From Actinomycetota bacterium (GTDB lineage: Bacteria; Actinomycetota; Acidimicrobiia; Acidimicrobiales; Ilumatobacteraceae), in contig WLIV01000001.1 of NCBI GenBank assembly GCA_009702045.1, positions 124,001 through 188,000 on the forward strand: a DNA stretch of 64,000 nucleotides. Direction: 5' to 3'. The position numbers and the translations under genes are program-made. The stretch's first letter is position 1. Each line of letters starts with the position of its first letter. Below the pieces are notes generated by a model that made no database searches, was not told the DNA's origin, and saw nothing but the letters and a program-made list of their open reading frames with translations. Of the stretch, positions 28,115 through 36,488 are shown in pieces.

Positions 28115-28918
28115 TCAGTCGAACAGGTCTGGGTCGGTGCGGCAGATCTCCTGCCACAACGGCTGGAAGCTCAACCACCCGGCGAGCGGGGAGGCCGTCT
28201 GCTCGCGTGTGTAGACGGCCGACTCGTGCGGGATCAGCTTGGGTGTGCCAGCGGCCATCGCCAACAGCTGCGCTTGGCAACTGCGGTCCATGCTGAGGAA
28301 CCAGAACACAGCCTCGTCGACGGTGTGGCCAACGGTGAACAGGCCATGGTTCTGGTGGATCGCGGCCTTGCCGGTGCCGAAGTGGCTGACCAGTTCGCGA
28401 CCTTCGGCAGCATCGAACTGCACTCGGCCACCGTGTGCGCTGATGACCGTGTGGTCCTCGTAGAAGACACATGAATCCTGGGTGATGGGGGCGAGCGGGA
28501 TGCCCAGCGCGCTGAATGCTTTGCCGTGCACGCTGTGGCTGTGCGCAGCAGCGACGACGTCGGGACGGGCTTCGTGCACCGCCGAGTGGATGATGAACGC
28601 GGCCCGGTTCACTGGGCGCGTTCCGTAGACGACGTTGCCGTCATGGTCGACGAGGATCAAGTCGCTGACCGTGGCGTGGCGGAAGCTGATCGCGAACGGG
28701 TTGACCCAGAAGTACTCGGGGAACTCCGGGTCGCGCACGGTGATGTGCCCGGCGACGCCTTCACCGAAGCCGAAACGGCCAAAGATGCGCAGCGCTCCGG
28801 CCAACTTCTGCTTGCGGTGGAGCCGCTCCTCTTCGACGGTGGCAAACGGAGTGGGTAGCTCGAGCGTCACGTCCTTGGGGGTCAGCTCAATGCCGTCAAT
28901 GGTGCGGGCGCGCGTCAT
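28115..28918 (-). CDS. Class II aldolase/adducin-family protein
   Basis: This 267-residue protein has the class II aldolase fold. 'GFGEGVAGHITVRDPEFPEYFWVNPFAISF' is the N-terminal signature, 'VVAAAHSHSVHGKAFSALG' contains the zinc-binding His pair, and 'AAIHQNHGLFTVGHTVDEA' supplies the third metal His. Members cleave or epimerise sugar phosphates or act on other hydroxy-acyl substrates; this one resembles the uncharacterised adducin-like branch. A TAACCT hexamer (28925-28930, minus strand) lies six bases before the ATG, in a 33-base region shared with the divergent RidA gene. Confidence 0.85.
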   Translation of the reverse strand: MTRARTIDGIELTPKDVTLELPTPFATVEEERLHRKQKLAGALRIFGRFGFGEGVAGHITVRDPEFPEYFWVNPFAISFRHATVSDLILVDHDGNVVYGTRPVNRAAFIIHSAVHEARPDVVAAAHSHSVHGKAFSALGIPLAPITQDSCVFYEDHTVISAHGGRVQFDAAEGRELVSHFGTGKAAIHQNHGLFTVGHTVDEAVFWFLSMDRSCQAQLLAMAAGTPKLIPHESAVYTREQTASPLAGWLSFQPLWQEICRTDPDLFD

Positions 28919-28951
28919 CCCGTCAGGTTAGGGGCATGGCACACTGGCCCG

Positions 28952-29341
28952 GTGAACCGCGAGATCGCCCCCGCCACCATTGCTCTACCGGCAGCCAACT
29001 ACGCGCATGCCATCGTCGTCGAGTCGCCCACGAACTGGCTCTACACCAGCGGCGTGGTGCCCATCGCCCCCGACGGTGTGGTGCCGGCCTCGATCGCCGA
29101 ACAGGCCGATGTTGTGTGGGGCAACTTGCTGGCGTTGCTGGAGGAGGCCGACATGAGCCCCAGCGACGTCATCTCCGTCACCACCTACGTGGTGGTCGAG
29201 CACCTCCCGTCGCTCGGTGTCGTGATGGCGGCTCGCGACCGGCACCTGTTCGGCCACCGCGTGGCCAGCACCCTCGTCACCGTGCCTGCACTGGCCCGTC
29301 CGGAGTGGAAGTTGGAGATTGCGCTCGTCGCTGCGCGCTAG
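28952..29341 (+). CDS. RidA/YjgF-family protein (enamine/imine deaminase-like)
   Basis: This 129-residue protein has the RidA pattern: 'LYTSGVVPIAPDGVVPASIAEQADVVWGNLLALLEEADMSPSDVISVTTYVV' and the C-terminal 'TVPALARPEWKLEIALVAAR', where the Arg (RP) and Glu (LEI) fall at the active-site positions of RidA trimers. RidA hydrolyses reactive enamines and imines formed by PLP enzymes. The start is GTG, with a weak CACACT hexamer six bases upstream. It is divergent from the class II aldolase gene. Confidence 0.85.
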   Translation: MNREIAPATIALPAANYAHAIVVESPTNWLYTSGVVPIAPDGVVPASIAEQADVVWGNLLALLEEADMSPSDVISVTTYVVVEHLPSLGVVMAARDRHLFGHRVASTLVTVPALARPEWKLEIALVAAR

Positions 29342-29393
29342 CCCCCATCGCAGCCGCACGGCCGGTCAGCCCGCCCCGCGTCCACGACCCCAC

Positions 29394-29442
29394 CGCGTTT
29401 GAAGGCGTAGCCGCACCCGGTGCGGCTACGCCTTCAAACGCG
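29394..29442. repeat. Perfect 49-bp palindrome in the ridA-mutase intergenic region
   Basis: Two arms of 24 bases (29394-29417 and 29419-29442) are exact reverse complements around a single C at 29418. The outer ends read CGCGTTTGAAGG and CCTTCAAACGCG. It lies 53 bases after the RidA stop and 43 bases before the mutase -10 hexamer. No T-run follows on either strand, so it is not a standard intrinsic terminator. Its core differs from the REP-like element at 6076 and 35398. Confidence 0.85.
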
Positions 29443-29497
29443 AGGATGGAGTGGGCGGATGGCTTAGTCGGGGGCTTTGCGGAATACGCTCTTGCGC

Positions 29498-31075
29498 GTG
29501 AGTGACGAGATTCGTAACGACAGCGGTATCGAGATCAAGGCGTTGTACGACGCCTCCGACCTGGCGGGGTGGAACCCGGAGGAGAAGCTGGGCTCGCCCG
29601 GCTCGCCCCCCTACACCCGCGGTGTGTACCCGACGATGTATCGCGGCAAGTTGTGGACGATGCGCCAGTACGCCGGTTTCGGCACGGCCGCATCCACCAA
29701 TGAGCGCTTCAAGTTCCTGCTCGACGCCGGCCAGACCGGTCTGTCGTGCGCCTTCGACCTACCGACGCAGATGGGCTACGACAGCGACCACCCTCGCGCC
29801 GAAGGCGAGGTCGGCAAGGTGGGCGTGGCCATCGACAGCTTGGCCGACATGCGCCAGCTACTCGCCGGGCTGCCGCTCGACAAGGTCAGCACCAGCATGA
29901 CGATCAACAGTACGGGCGCGATCCTGCTGCTGATGTACGAGCTGGTCGCCGAGGAGCAGGGCGTACCCGCCAGCGCGATCAGCGGCACGATCCAGAACGA
30001 CCTGCTGAAGGAATACATCGCGCGCGGTACGTACATCTACCCGCCCAAGCCGTCTATGCGGATCATCACCAACATCTTCGAGTACTGCGCGCAGCACGTG
30101 CCGAAGTGGAACACGATCAGTATCTCCGGTTACCACATCCGCGAGGCCGGCAGCACTGCTGTGCAGGAGATCGCGTTCACCATCGCGAACGGCATCGCTT
30201 ACGTGGATGCGGCGATCGCCGCTGGTCTCGACGTCGATGCCTTCGCGCCGCGACTGTCGTTCTTCTGGAACGCGCACAACAACTTCTTCGAGGAAATCGC
30301 CAAGTTCCGCGCCTCGCGCCGCATTTGGTACAAGCTGATGAGTGAGCGCTACGGCGCTAAGAAGGAAGCCAGCAAGCTATTGCGCTTCCACACACAGGTC
30401 GGCGGCAGCACGCTGACGGCACAGCAGCCCGAGAACAACATCGTGCGCGTGGCCGTGCAGTCCATGGCGGCCGTAATGGGTGGCACGCAGAGCCTGCACA
30501 CCAACGGCTACGACGAGGCACTCAGCCTGCCCACCGAACGCGCGGCACGTATCGCGCTGCGCACACAGCAGATCATCGGCTACGAGAGTGGCATCGCCGA
30601 TACGCCCGACCCGCTGGCGGGCAGCTACTTCGTGGAGTCGCTCACCGATGAGATCGAGCGTCTTGCGTGGGAGTACATCGCCCGTATCGACGAGATGGGC
30701 GGCGCGGTGGAGGGCATCGAGCGCGGCTTCCAACAGGACGAGATCGAGCAAGCCGCGTACGAGTACGCGAAGAGCATCGACAACGACGAGCGTGTCATCG
30801 TCGGCCTCAACAAGTTCCAGACCGAGGAGCCCGAGTTCGTGGTCTCCGCCAGCGACCCGACGTTGGAGCTCGGCCAGCGCGCAAGTCTCGCCGAGTACAA
30901 GGCCAACCGCGACCAGGAACTCGTGAAGTCCCGTCTGGCCGATCTCGCCGAAGCGGCTCGTGGCACACAGAACCTGCTGTACCCGATGAAGGAAGCGCTG
31001 CGCGCCAACGCCACCCTCGGCGAGGTCAGCGATGCGCTGCGCGATGTCTTCGGTGTGTACCAGCCCGGTCGCTGA
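29498..31075 (+). CDS. Acyl-CoA mutase large subunit (methylmalonyl-CoA mutase family)
   Basis: This 525-residue protein is the TIM-barrel substrate-binding subunit of a coenzyme B12-dependent acyl-CoA mutase: '[26 protein letters not shown]', '[28 protein letters not shown]' and '[33 protein letters not shown]'. It lacks the C-terminal B12-binding domain, so a separate small subunit is needed, and none is found in this window. The PTQMGYDSD variant, rather than PTHRGYDSD, points to the branch holding archaeal-type methylmalonyl-CoA mutases and isobutyryl-like mutases, so the exact substrate is open. GTG 29498 is chosen because TACGCT (29485-29490) lies seven bases upstream. Confidence 0.9.
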   Translation: MSDEIRNDSGIEIKALYDASDLAGWNPEEKLGSPGSPPYTRGVYPTMYRGKLWTMRQYAGFGTAASTNERFKFLLDAGQTGLSCAFDLPTQMGYDSDHPRAEGEVGKVGVAIDSLADMRQLLAGLPLDKVSTSMTINSTGAILLLMYELVAEEQGVPASAISGTIQNDLLKEYIARGTYIYPPKPSMRIITNIFEYCAQHVPKWNTISISGYHIREAGSTAVQEIAFTIANGIAYVDAAIAAGLDVDAFAPRLSFFWNAHNNFFEEIAKFRASRRIWYKLMSERYGAKKEASKLLRFHTQVGGSTLTAQQPENNIVRVAVQSMAAVMGGTQSLHTNGYDEALSLPTERAARIALRTQQIIGYESGIADTPDPLAGSYFVESLTDEIERLAWEYIARIDEMGGAVEGIERGFQQDEIEQAAYEYAKSIDNDERVIVGLNKFQTEEPEFVVSASDPTLELGQRASLAEYKANRDQELVKSRLADLAEAARGTQNLLYPMKEALRANATLGEVSDALRDVFGVYQPGR

Positions 31076-31124
31076 CGTTCGCCCGCGGACACCTATGACC
31101 TCCACGGCGCTAGGTTCGCGCCCA

Positions 31125-31676
31125 ATGAAACGAGTGCTGTCACTGCTCGCCCTCTGCGCGCTTGCGGGCTGCTATTCTGAGAACACGGACACCTCGCCGA
31201 CGTTGGGTACTGTGGGCAACGCCCCGGAGCCGACGGCCACCACGCTCTTGCCCGAGGTGTTCAACACCGAGAGCGACCTCACAGTGACGGCTCCGCCGTA
31301 TGCGCTGTTCGGTGGCGACCTGTGCACCGCGCTGGTGGCGAAGGACTTCCTCAACATACGAATGGCCGGACTGGCGCCGGGCGCGCTGATCAACTCCGGA
31401 GCATTATCGCCAGATTCGTGCGGGTACACGGTGCACTCGGGGCGCACCGACCTCGAGGTGCTGGTGGAAGCGCGAACTGCGCAGGAGTTCACTCAGCCGG
31501 CCACCACACCTGATGTGATCGCCGGACTGGGTCTCGGGGCGATCGGCTTCGAAAAGGCCGATGGCACCTACCTGGTGCTGGTGAAGGTGGCCAACGGCTA
31601 CTTCTCGGTCACCACACCGGACCCGGCGAGCGCCGTGAAGCTGGCGATGATCGCGCTCGGACGCTCGGGCGGCTGA
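31125..31676 (+). CDS. Secreted lipoprotein, possibly DUF3558-like
   Basis: This 183-residue protein has a clear lipoprotein signal: MKRVLSLLALCALAGC, with the lipobox LAGC and the lipidated Cys at residue 16. The mature part contains a Thr/Pro-rich linker and then 'GGDLCTALVAKDFLN' and 'SPDSCGYTVHSG', two cysteines spaced as in the actinobacterial DUF3558 lipoproteins. The assignment is tentative. ATG 31125 is preferred over 31095 because TAGGTT (31111-31116) lies eight bases before it and the signal peptide starts directly there. Confidence 0.75.
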   Translation: MKRVLSLLALCALAGCYSENTDTSPTLGTVGNAPEPTATTLLPEVFNTESDLTVTAPPYALFGGDLCTALVAKDFLNIRMAGLAPGALINSGALSPDSCGYTVHSGRTDLEVLVEARTAQEFTQPATTPDVIAGLGLGAIGFEKADGTYLVLVKVANGYFSVTTPDPASAVKLAMIALGRSGG

Positions 31677-31679
31677 GCG

Positions 31680-32234
31680 TCAGAGCCTGTACAGCCCGAC
31701 CGGCGGTCGTTCCGGAACGGCCATGTCACCGATCGGCCAACCGAGGTAGATAATCGCCACGACCGTCGTGTCCGGCTCGAACCCGGCCAGTTCCGCCACC
31801 ACATCGTTCGCGCCCTTCGGGCACGAACCCCAGTAGGTGGCCAACCCGTGGGCGGTGGCGCCCAACAGCAGGTTCTGAATACCGGCTGCAGTCGCGTCGC
31901 GATTCTCCGCGGTGCGCAGCGGGCTGTCTCCCGCGGCCGATCCGACGATGAGCGTGGCGGGCGTGCGCAGGTACTTGGTTCTCGCTTTGGCGATCTTGCC
32001 CGGGTCGTCGCCGTGGGCCTCCATCGCCCGAGCGATCACCTCGCCCAACTGGTCGCGACCGGTCGTCACCAGACAGAACCTCCACGGCCAGGTGCGCTTG
32101 TGGTTCGGCGCCCACTGCGCCAGCTCGCAGAGCTGCTGCACCAGCTCGTGCGGCACCTCGCGCTCGCGATCGACTTGCATGTTGGTGCGCCGCGCCCGGA
32201 TCAGCGCGGCGAGGGCGTTGGGGTCGAGTGGCAT
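31680..32234 (-). CDS. Nitroreductase-family flavoprotein
   Basis: This 184-residue protein contains 'RRTNMQVDREREVPHELVQQLCELAQWAPNHKRTWPWRFCLV', the FMN-phosphate-binding Arg and nearby residues of the nitroreductase fold, and 'AAGIQNLLLGATAHGLATYWGSCP' with 'IIYLGWPIGD' near the end. It should reduce nitro, quinone or other electrophilic groups with NAD(P)H. Its ATG is one base after the stop of the acyl-CoA synthetase gene, so they form an operon, but no metabolic link is obvious. Confidence 0.88.
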   Translation of the reverse strand: MPLDPNALAALIRARRTNMQVDREREVPHELVQQLCELAQWAPNHKRTWPWRFCLVTTGRDQLGEVIARAMEAHGDDPGKIAKARTKYLRTPATLIVGSAAGDSPLRTAENRDATAAGIQNLLLGATAHGLATYWGSCPKGANDVVAELAGFEPDTTVVAIIYLGWPIGDMAVPERPPVGLYRL

Positions 32235-32235
32235 T

Positions 32236-33963
32236 TCAGCTGCCGGTCAGTTCCTTGCGCAGTTCGCGCTTGAGGAACTTTCCGCTGGCGTTGCGCGGGA
32301 TCGGCTCGGTGCGGAACCACACGGTGCCGGGAATCTTGTGCTTGGCGATGTTGGCGGAGAGGAAGTGCGCCAGTTCGTCCTGCGTGAGTGTGGCGCCGGG
32401 GCGCAGCACGATGACGGCGGCGACGTCCTCGCCGAGACGCTCGTCGGGGATGCCGAACACTGCAGCTTCCGCAACTGCGTCGTGGTGATAGATCGCGGTC
32501 TCGACCTCGCTGCAGAAAACGTTCTCGCCGCCGCGGTTCACCATGTCCTTGGCGCGGTCGACGATGAAGACGAACCCGTCCGTGTCGACGCGGGCAATGT
32601 CGCCGGTGTTCAACCAGCCATCGCGGATGGCATCGTGGGTGGACTCGGGGCGGTTCAGGTAACCCTTGATCACGACTGCACCGCGGACGCACAGCACGCC
32701 GACCGTGTCCGGGCCGTTGGGCAGGTCGTTGCCGTCCTCGTCGACCAGTTTCCAGTCCAGCGTCGGCACCACCGGGCCGCACGAGGCAGGCTTCTCGATG
32801 AAGATCTTCGCTGCGGTTGCGGTGATGATGCCGCACGTCTCGGTCATGCCGTATCCAGTGTTCGGCTGACCGCGCTGTTCGCCCTTCTGGAGGGCTCCGG
32901 CGATCTTGCCGACCAGGTCGGGCTGCAGTGCGGCGCCGCCGCCCCCCATGCCGATGATGGTGGACGTGTCGCGCGTCGCCCAGTCGGGGTGTAGCAGCAG
33001 TTCGCGGCTCATCGTGGGTACGCCGGAGAAGTTGGTGACTCCCTCGCGCTCGATCAGCTCCAGCGCTCGACCCGGATCCCACTTGTACATCAGGACGATC
33101 TTGCCGCCGCTCACCGTTCCAGGCTGCATGACGCAGTTGTTGGCTGTCACATGGAACAGCGGAGTGGAGGCCATGAACACACTCTGTGCGGGCGCCGGGG
33201 GCGGCGGCGTGGCGGGTGTGGGCAGGTCGCCAGCGGCGATCGCCTTAGCCTCGGCCATCTGCGCCGCGACCGTCATCGCGAAGACGTTCAAGATGTTGTG
33301 CACCGACCCGCGGTGGGTGAGCTGCGCACCCTTCGGGAACCCCGTGGTGCCCGACGTGTAGAAGATGCACGCGTCGTCGTCGGGGTCGATGACAGCGTCG
33401 GGCAACGTGCCCGGGTCGTTAGCGACCACGTCGGCCCACTGCAACGGTGCCTTGTCGCTGCGCACGGCGATCACGTGCATCGGCCGCTGTGCCGGCATGT
33501 GGCGGAGGCGTTCCAGGCGCTCGTCATCGGCGATCAGCACCTTGGGTTCGCTGTCGTTCAGTGCGTATTCCATCTCCGGAGCTGTCCACCACGCGTTCAT
33601 CCCCACGACGGCAGCGCCGATGCTGACGCCGGCCCAGTACGCCGTCACCCACTCGGGGTAGTTCCGCATCGCCAGCGCCACCCGGTCGCCGGGCCGCACA
33701 CCCTGGGCCACCAGGTGATGGGCGAGTGCCCGCACCTGGGACTGGATCTCGGCGTACGTGTAGCGCTCGTCCTCGTACACCAGGTACTCGAGGTCGGCGA
33801 ACGCGGCGGTTCCCTCCCACACGACACGCATGTTGGGCGGTGAGGCCGCGAAGACCTTCAGCGGAATGCCGCGTACGACTTCGGTGGTGGTGTGGAACGG
33901 GCTTCCCGGGGCGTCGAGTTCGGCGCGGGCGGCGACATAGTGGTGCATCACGCCGGTGATCAT
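32236..33963 (-). CDS. AMP-forming acyl-CoA synthetase/ligase
   Basis: This 575-residue ANL-superfamily enzyme contains the P-loop 'CIFYTSGTTGFPKGAQLTH', 'GYGMTETCGII', 'GWLNTGDIARVDTDGFVFIVDRAKDMVNRGGENV' and the C-terminal catalytic Lys region 'RNASGKFLKRELR'. It activates a carboxylic acid as the acyl-adenylate and transfers it to CoA. The chain length cannot be read from the sequence; long- or medium-chain and aromatic acids are possible. A Pro/Ala-rich insertion (about residues 255-270) is unusual. The ATG at 33963 gives a standard N-terminus; a second Met at residue 6 is possible. Confidence 0.9.
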   Translation of the reverse strand: MITGVMHHYVAARAELDAPGSPFHTTTEVVRGIPLKVFAASPPNMRVVWEGTAAFADLEYLVYEDERYTYAEIQSQVRALAHHLVAQGVRPGDRVALAMRNYPEWVTAYWAGVSIGAAVVGMNAWWTAPEMEYALNDSEPKVLIADDERLERLRHMPAQRPMHVIAVRSDKAPLQWADVVANDPGTLPDAVIDPDDDACIFYTSGTTGFPKGAQLTHRGSVHNILNVFAMTVAAQMAEAKAIAAGDLPTPATPPPPAPAQSVFMASTPLFHVTANNCVMQPGTVSGGKIVLMYKWDPGRALELIEREGVTNFSGVPTMSRELLLHPDWATRDTSTIIGMGGGGAALQPDLVGKIAGALQKGEQRGQPNTGYGMTETCGIITATAAKIFIEKPASCGPVVPTLDWKLVDEDGNDLPNGPDTVGVLCVRGAVVIKGYLNRPESTHDAIRDGWLNTGDIARVDTDGFVFIVDRAKDMVNRGGENVFCSEVETAIYHHDAVAEAAVFGIPDERLGEDVAAVIVLRPGATLTQDELAHFLSANIAKHKIPGTVWFRTEPIPRNASGKFLKRELRKELTGS

Positions 33964-34013
33964 TGCCGACGGCGGGTGGTGCTCGCTACGCCAGGCGCAG
34001 ATACCTTCGCTGC

Positions 34014-34589
34014 ATGCGCTTGTTGACCGGTGACGACGGGGTGACCCGGTGCTCGTGGTGCGGTGCTGATCCCTTGTATGTGCAGTATCACGACGACGAG
34101 TGGGGCCACGAGGTACTGGACGATGTGCATCTGTTCGAGAAGTTCTGCCTGGAGGGGTTTCAGTCCGGTTTGTCGTGGCTGACCATCCTGCGCAAGCGCC
34201 CCGCGTTCCGGGCTGCGTTCGCCGGGTTCGAGATGGCGGCCGTCGCTCGCTTCGACGAGGCTGATGTGGAGCGCCTGCTGGGTGATGCTGGCATCGTGCG
34301 CCACCGAGGCAAGATCCAGAGCACGATCAACAACGCTGGCCGCGCGTTGACGCTGCTCGACGAGTTCGGCTCGATCCACGCCTACGTGTCGCAGTTCCGT
34401 CCGGAGCACCATCCGCGCCCCACCCTGACGAGCGAATTCCGCGCGCTCACACCGGAATCGACAGCACTGTCGAAGGACCTCAAGAAGCGCGGCTGGTCGT
34501 TCGTCGGTCCCACCACGATGTACGCGTTCATGCAGGCGATGGGCCTGGTGAACGACCACATCGATGGTTGCGAGCGCCAACCGGCCTGA
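34014..34589 (+). CDS. tag: DNA-3-methyladenine glycosylase I
   Basis: This 191-residue protein has the Tag pattern: 'TRCSWCGADPLYVQYHDDEWG', 'EKFCLEGFQSGLSWLTILRKRPAFR' and 'GWSFVGPTTMYAFMQAMGLVNDHIDGC'. The two Cys near the N-terminus, His of YHDDEWG and the His/Cys of NDHIDGC are in the zinc-binding positions known from E. coli Tag. It removes 3-methyladenine from alkylated DNA. No SOS box is seen. TACCTT (34002-34007) lies six bases before the ATG. Confidence 0.92.
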   Translation: MRLLTGDDGVTRCSWCGADPLYVQYHDDEWGHEVLDDVHLFEKFCLEGFQSGLSWLTILRKRPAFRAAFAGFEMAAVARFDEADVERLLGDAGIVRHRGKIQSTINNAGRALTLLDEFGSIHAYVSQFRPEHHPRPTLTSEFRALTPESTALSKDLKKRGWSFVGPTTMYAFMQAMGLVNDHIDGCERQPA

Positions 34590-34600
34590 CCCCACTCCCG

Positions 34601-34753
34601 GTGCGAGTGCCAGCGCTCCGGCCCGAGTGCCTGCCGCCCGCCTGCGACTTTCGAGTGCCACGTCGCACCCGTGGTGCCACGTCGCACTCGGGCGTGCCGG
34701 TGGCACTCGCACCGGGCGCGTGGCACTCGCACCGGGCGCGTGGCACTCGCACA
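34601..34753. repeat. Intergenic cluster of 20-bp tandem and inverted repeats
   Basis: An exact 20-base unit TGGCACTCGCACCGGGCGCG occupies 34701-34720 and 34721-34740, followed by its first 13 bases at 34741-34753. The unit's core is inverted once at 34601-34612 (GTGCGAGTGCCA). A degenerate pair GTGCCACGTCGCAC repeats at 34655-34668 and 34674-34687. The block fills most of the 183 bases between tag and the DsbA-like gene and ends just before that gene's -10 hexamer (TACCTT, 34760-34765). Confidence 0.85.
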
Positions 34754-34772
34754 TGGAGATACCTTGGCGGGT

Positions 34773-35387
34773 ATGAACGTCGAAGTGTTCGCGGACATCT
34801 GGTGCCCATTCGCACACGTCGGCCTGCGGGCAGTGGCTGATGAGCGCGATCGTCGCGGACGCGACGATGTGGTCGTGTGGGTGCGCGCCTGGCCGCTGGA
34901 GCTGGTGAACGGTGCACCGATGGACGGACACCACGCGGCGGAGCGGGGAAGAGCGTTGCGCGAGCAAGTGGCCCCCGACCAGTTCGCCGAGGTCGATCCC
35001 GAGAACTTCCCGTCCAGCACGTTGCCAGCGCTGGCGCTGGTGTCACGGGCGTACGAGGCCGACCCGCAACTTGGCGAGCGAGCCACGTTCCTGGTGCGCG
35101 ACGCATTGTTCGAGCACGGTCAGGACATCGCTGATCCGATGGTGCTGCAGTTGCTGGCCGACGAATTGGGGGTCGGCCTCCCCGACGAGGCCGACCACGC
35201 GCGAGTACTCGCCGACTATGCCGAAGGGCAGCGGCGCAGCGTGAAGGGATCGCCGCACTTCTTCGGCCCCGACGGAGATGTCTTCTGCCCTGCGCTGCAG
35301 ATCTCGCGCGACGAGCAGGATGCGTTCGTGATTGTGGCCGACCGTCAACGGCTCACCGAGTTCGTCGACCGCTGCTTCACGGCCTGA
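34773..35387 (+). CDS. DsbA-superfamily thioredoxin-fold protein (FrnE-like)
   Basis: This 204-residue protein starts 'MNVEVFADIWCPFAHVGLRAV', the N-terminal strand of DsbA/FrnE-like proteins, and ends 'SPHFFGPDGDVFCPALQISRD'. The active site has one Cys (WCPF) where C-x-x-C oxidoreductases have two, as in 2-hydroxychromene-2-carboxylate isomerase and several FrnE relatives. It has no signal peptide and is presumably cytoplasmic. The substrate is unknown. TACCTT (34760-34765) lies seven bases before the ATG, which rules out the in-frame upstream extension through the repeat block. Confidence 0.8.
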   Translation: MNVEVFADIWCPFAHVGLRAVADERDRRGRDDVVVWVRAWPLELVNGAPMDGHHAAERGRALREQVAPDQFAEVDPENFPSSTLPALALVSRAYEADPQLGERATFLVRDALFEHGQDIADPMVLQLLADELGVGLPDEADHARVLADYAEGQRRSVKGSPHFFGPDGDVFCPALQISRDEQDAFVIVADRQRLTEFVDRCFTA

Positions 35388-35397
35388 CCCGTGGTAG

Positions 35398-35472
35398 TTC
35401 TGGAAAGTTTCAGTCCCGGATTCCGGGACTGAAACTTCCCAGAAGCATCGATGGGAAGAATCCTGCCCAGAA
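35398..35472 (-). repeat. REP-like bipartite palindromic element, copy 2
   Basis: The large part (35398-35444) is a near-perfect hairpin: 23-base arms, one mismatch, centred on a T at 35421, with core CAGTCCCGGA-T-TCCGGGACTG. The small part (35452-35469) is TGGG...CCCA. On the minus strand it aligns gaplessly to 6076-6150. It lies ten bases after the DsbA-like stop and just beyond the dapD stop, between convergent genes, where a bidirectional hairpin would help end both transcripts. Confidence 0.8.
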
Positions 35473-35488
35473 GCCGATCGGGCTCTGG

Positions 35489-35525
35489 TTCGCGTGGCCT
35501 AATTCGCGTGGCCTAATTTGCGTGG
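35489..35525. repeat. 14-bp tandem repeat spanning the dapD stop codon
   Basis: TTCGCGTGGCCTAA is repeated exactly at 35489-35502 and 35503-35516, and a third partial copy (TTTGCGTGG, 35517-35525) lies inside dapD. The dapD stop (35513-35515, TAG on the minus strand) falls within the second copy, so a change in copy number would move or alter the C-terminus HAN. The unit CTAA gives a stop in each copy. Confidence 0.8.
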
Positions 35526-36442
35526 AGGGCCTCGTTGAGGCCTTCCCACTTGGCACTGCGGGGGAGTGCCTCCACGGCGCCGGTCTGGCTGTTGCGTCGG
35601 TACAGCAGGCCGCCCTTGCCGCTGAGGAGCTTGGCCTTCACGACTTCCACACCGTTCGGGCCGTGCACGGCCACGAGCGTGCCGGCGGTGACGTACAGGC
35701 CCGCCTCGACGATGCACTCATCTCCCAGGCTGATGCCGATACCTGCCTCGGCGCCGAGGAGGCAGCGTTCGCCGATGGTGACCTGCTCGCTGCCGCCACC
35801 CGACAGCGTGCCCATGATGCTGGCGCCGCCACCGATGTCGCTGCCGTCGCCGACGACGACCCCCGCCGAGATGCGGCCCTCGACCATCGATGTGCCGAGC
35901 GTGCCTGCGTTGAAGTTGACGAAGCCTTCGTGCATCACGGTGGTGCCGCTGGCGAGGTGCGCGCCGAGACGCACACGGTCGGCGTCGGCGATGCGCACAC
36001 CGGAGGGGATGACGTAGTCGGTCATGCGCGGGAACTTGTCGACACCGTGCACGGTGAGCACGGAGCCGTCGCGACGCACGCGCCAGCGCAGTTCCTCGAT
36101 GCCCTGCACCGGCGCTGGCCCGAGGTTCGTCCAGGCGACGTTGGTGAGCAGACCGAACACGCCGTCGAGGTTGATGCCCCGCGGCTGTACGTGGCGGTGC
36201 GACAGCAGATGCAGACGCAGGTACGCGTCGCTGGCGTCTGCAGGCTTGTCGGCGGTGTCGATGTGCAGGCGCACGGCACGTACGCTGACGCCGCGCACCT
36301 CGTCCTTGCGCTCGGCGGTGGAGTACACCTCGAAGAACTCGGGCATCGGCTCGTCGCCCAGACCGCATTCGCGGAACCAGGTGTCGAGCACCGTGCCATC
36401 GTCAGTGATCGTGGCCAGTCCTCGGCCCCATGCTGCGGTCAT
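35513..36442 (-). CDS. dapD: 2,3,4,5-tetrahydropyridine-2,6-dicarboxylate N-succinyltransferase
   Basis: This 309-residue protein matches the actinobacterial DapD class. An N-terminal domain is followed by a left-handed beta-helix with hexapeptide repeats: '[68 protein letters not shown]'. It succinylates tetrahydrodipicolinate in the lysine/diaminopimelate pathway needed for peptidoglycan. A purine-rich CGGAGACG (about 36446-36453, minus strand) precedes the ATG as a Shine-Dalgarno sequence. lysS lies close by on the same strand, which is a thematic but probably incidental link to lysine. Confidence 0.93.
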   Translation of the reverse strand: MTAAWGRGLATITDDGTVLDTWFRECGLGDEPMPEFFEVYSTAERKDEVRGVSVRAVRLHIDTADKPADASDAYLRLHLLSHRHVQPRGINLDGVFGLLTNVAWTNLGPAPVQGIEELRWRVRRDGSVLTVHGVDKFPRMTDYVIPSGVRIADADRVRLGAHLASGTTVMHEGFVNFNAGTLGTSMVEGRISAGVVVGDGSDIGGGASIMGTLSGGGSEQVTIGERCLLGAEAGIGISLGDECIVEAGLYVTAGTLVAVHGPNGVEVVKAKLLSGKGGLLYRRNSQTGAVEALPRSAKWEGLNEALHAN

Positions 36443-36488
36443 CGTCGTCTCCGTTCATGCCAGTGATGTGCGAGTGAGGTGAGCGTGC

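Noticed and set aside
34601-34753. Possible short CRISPR array
   Set aside because: The units are directly adjacent with no unique spacers, so this is a tandem repeat, not a CRISPR array.
34671-34772. An in-frame upstream extension of the DsbA-like protein through the repeat block
   Set aside because: The added residues are translated minisatellite (repeating HSHRARGTRTG-like sequence), and the -10 hexamer at 34760 places the start at 34773.
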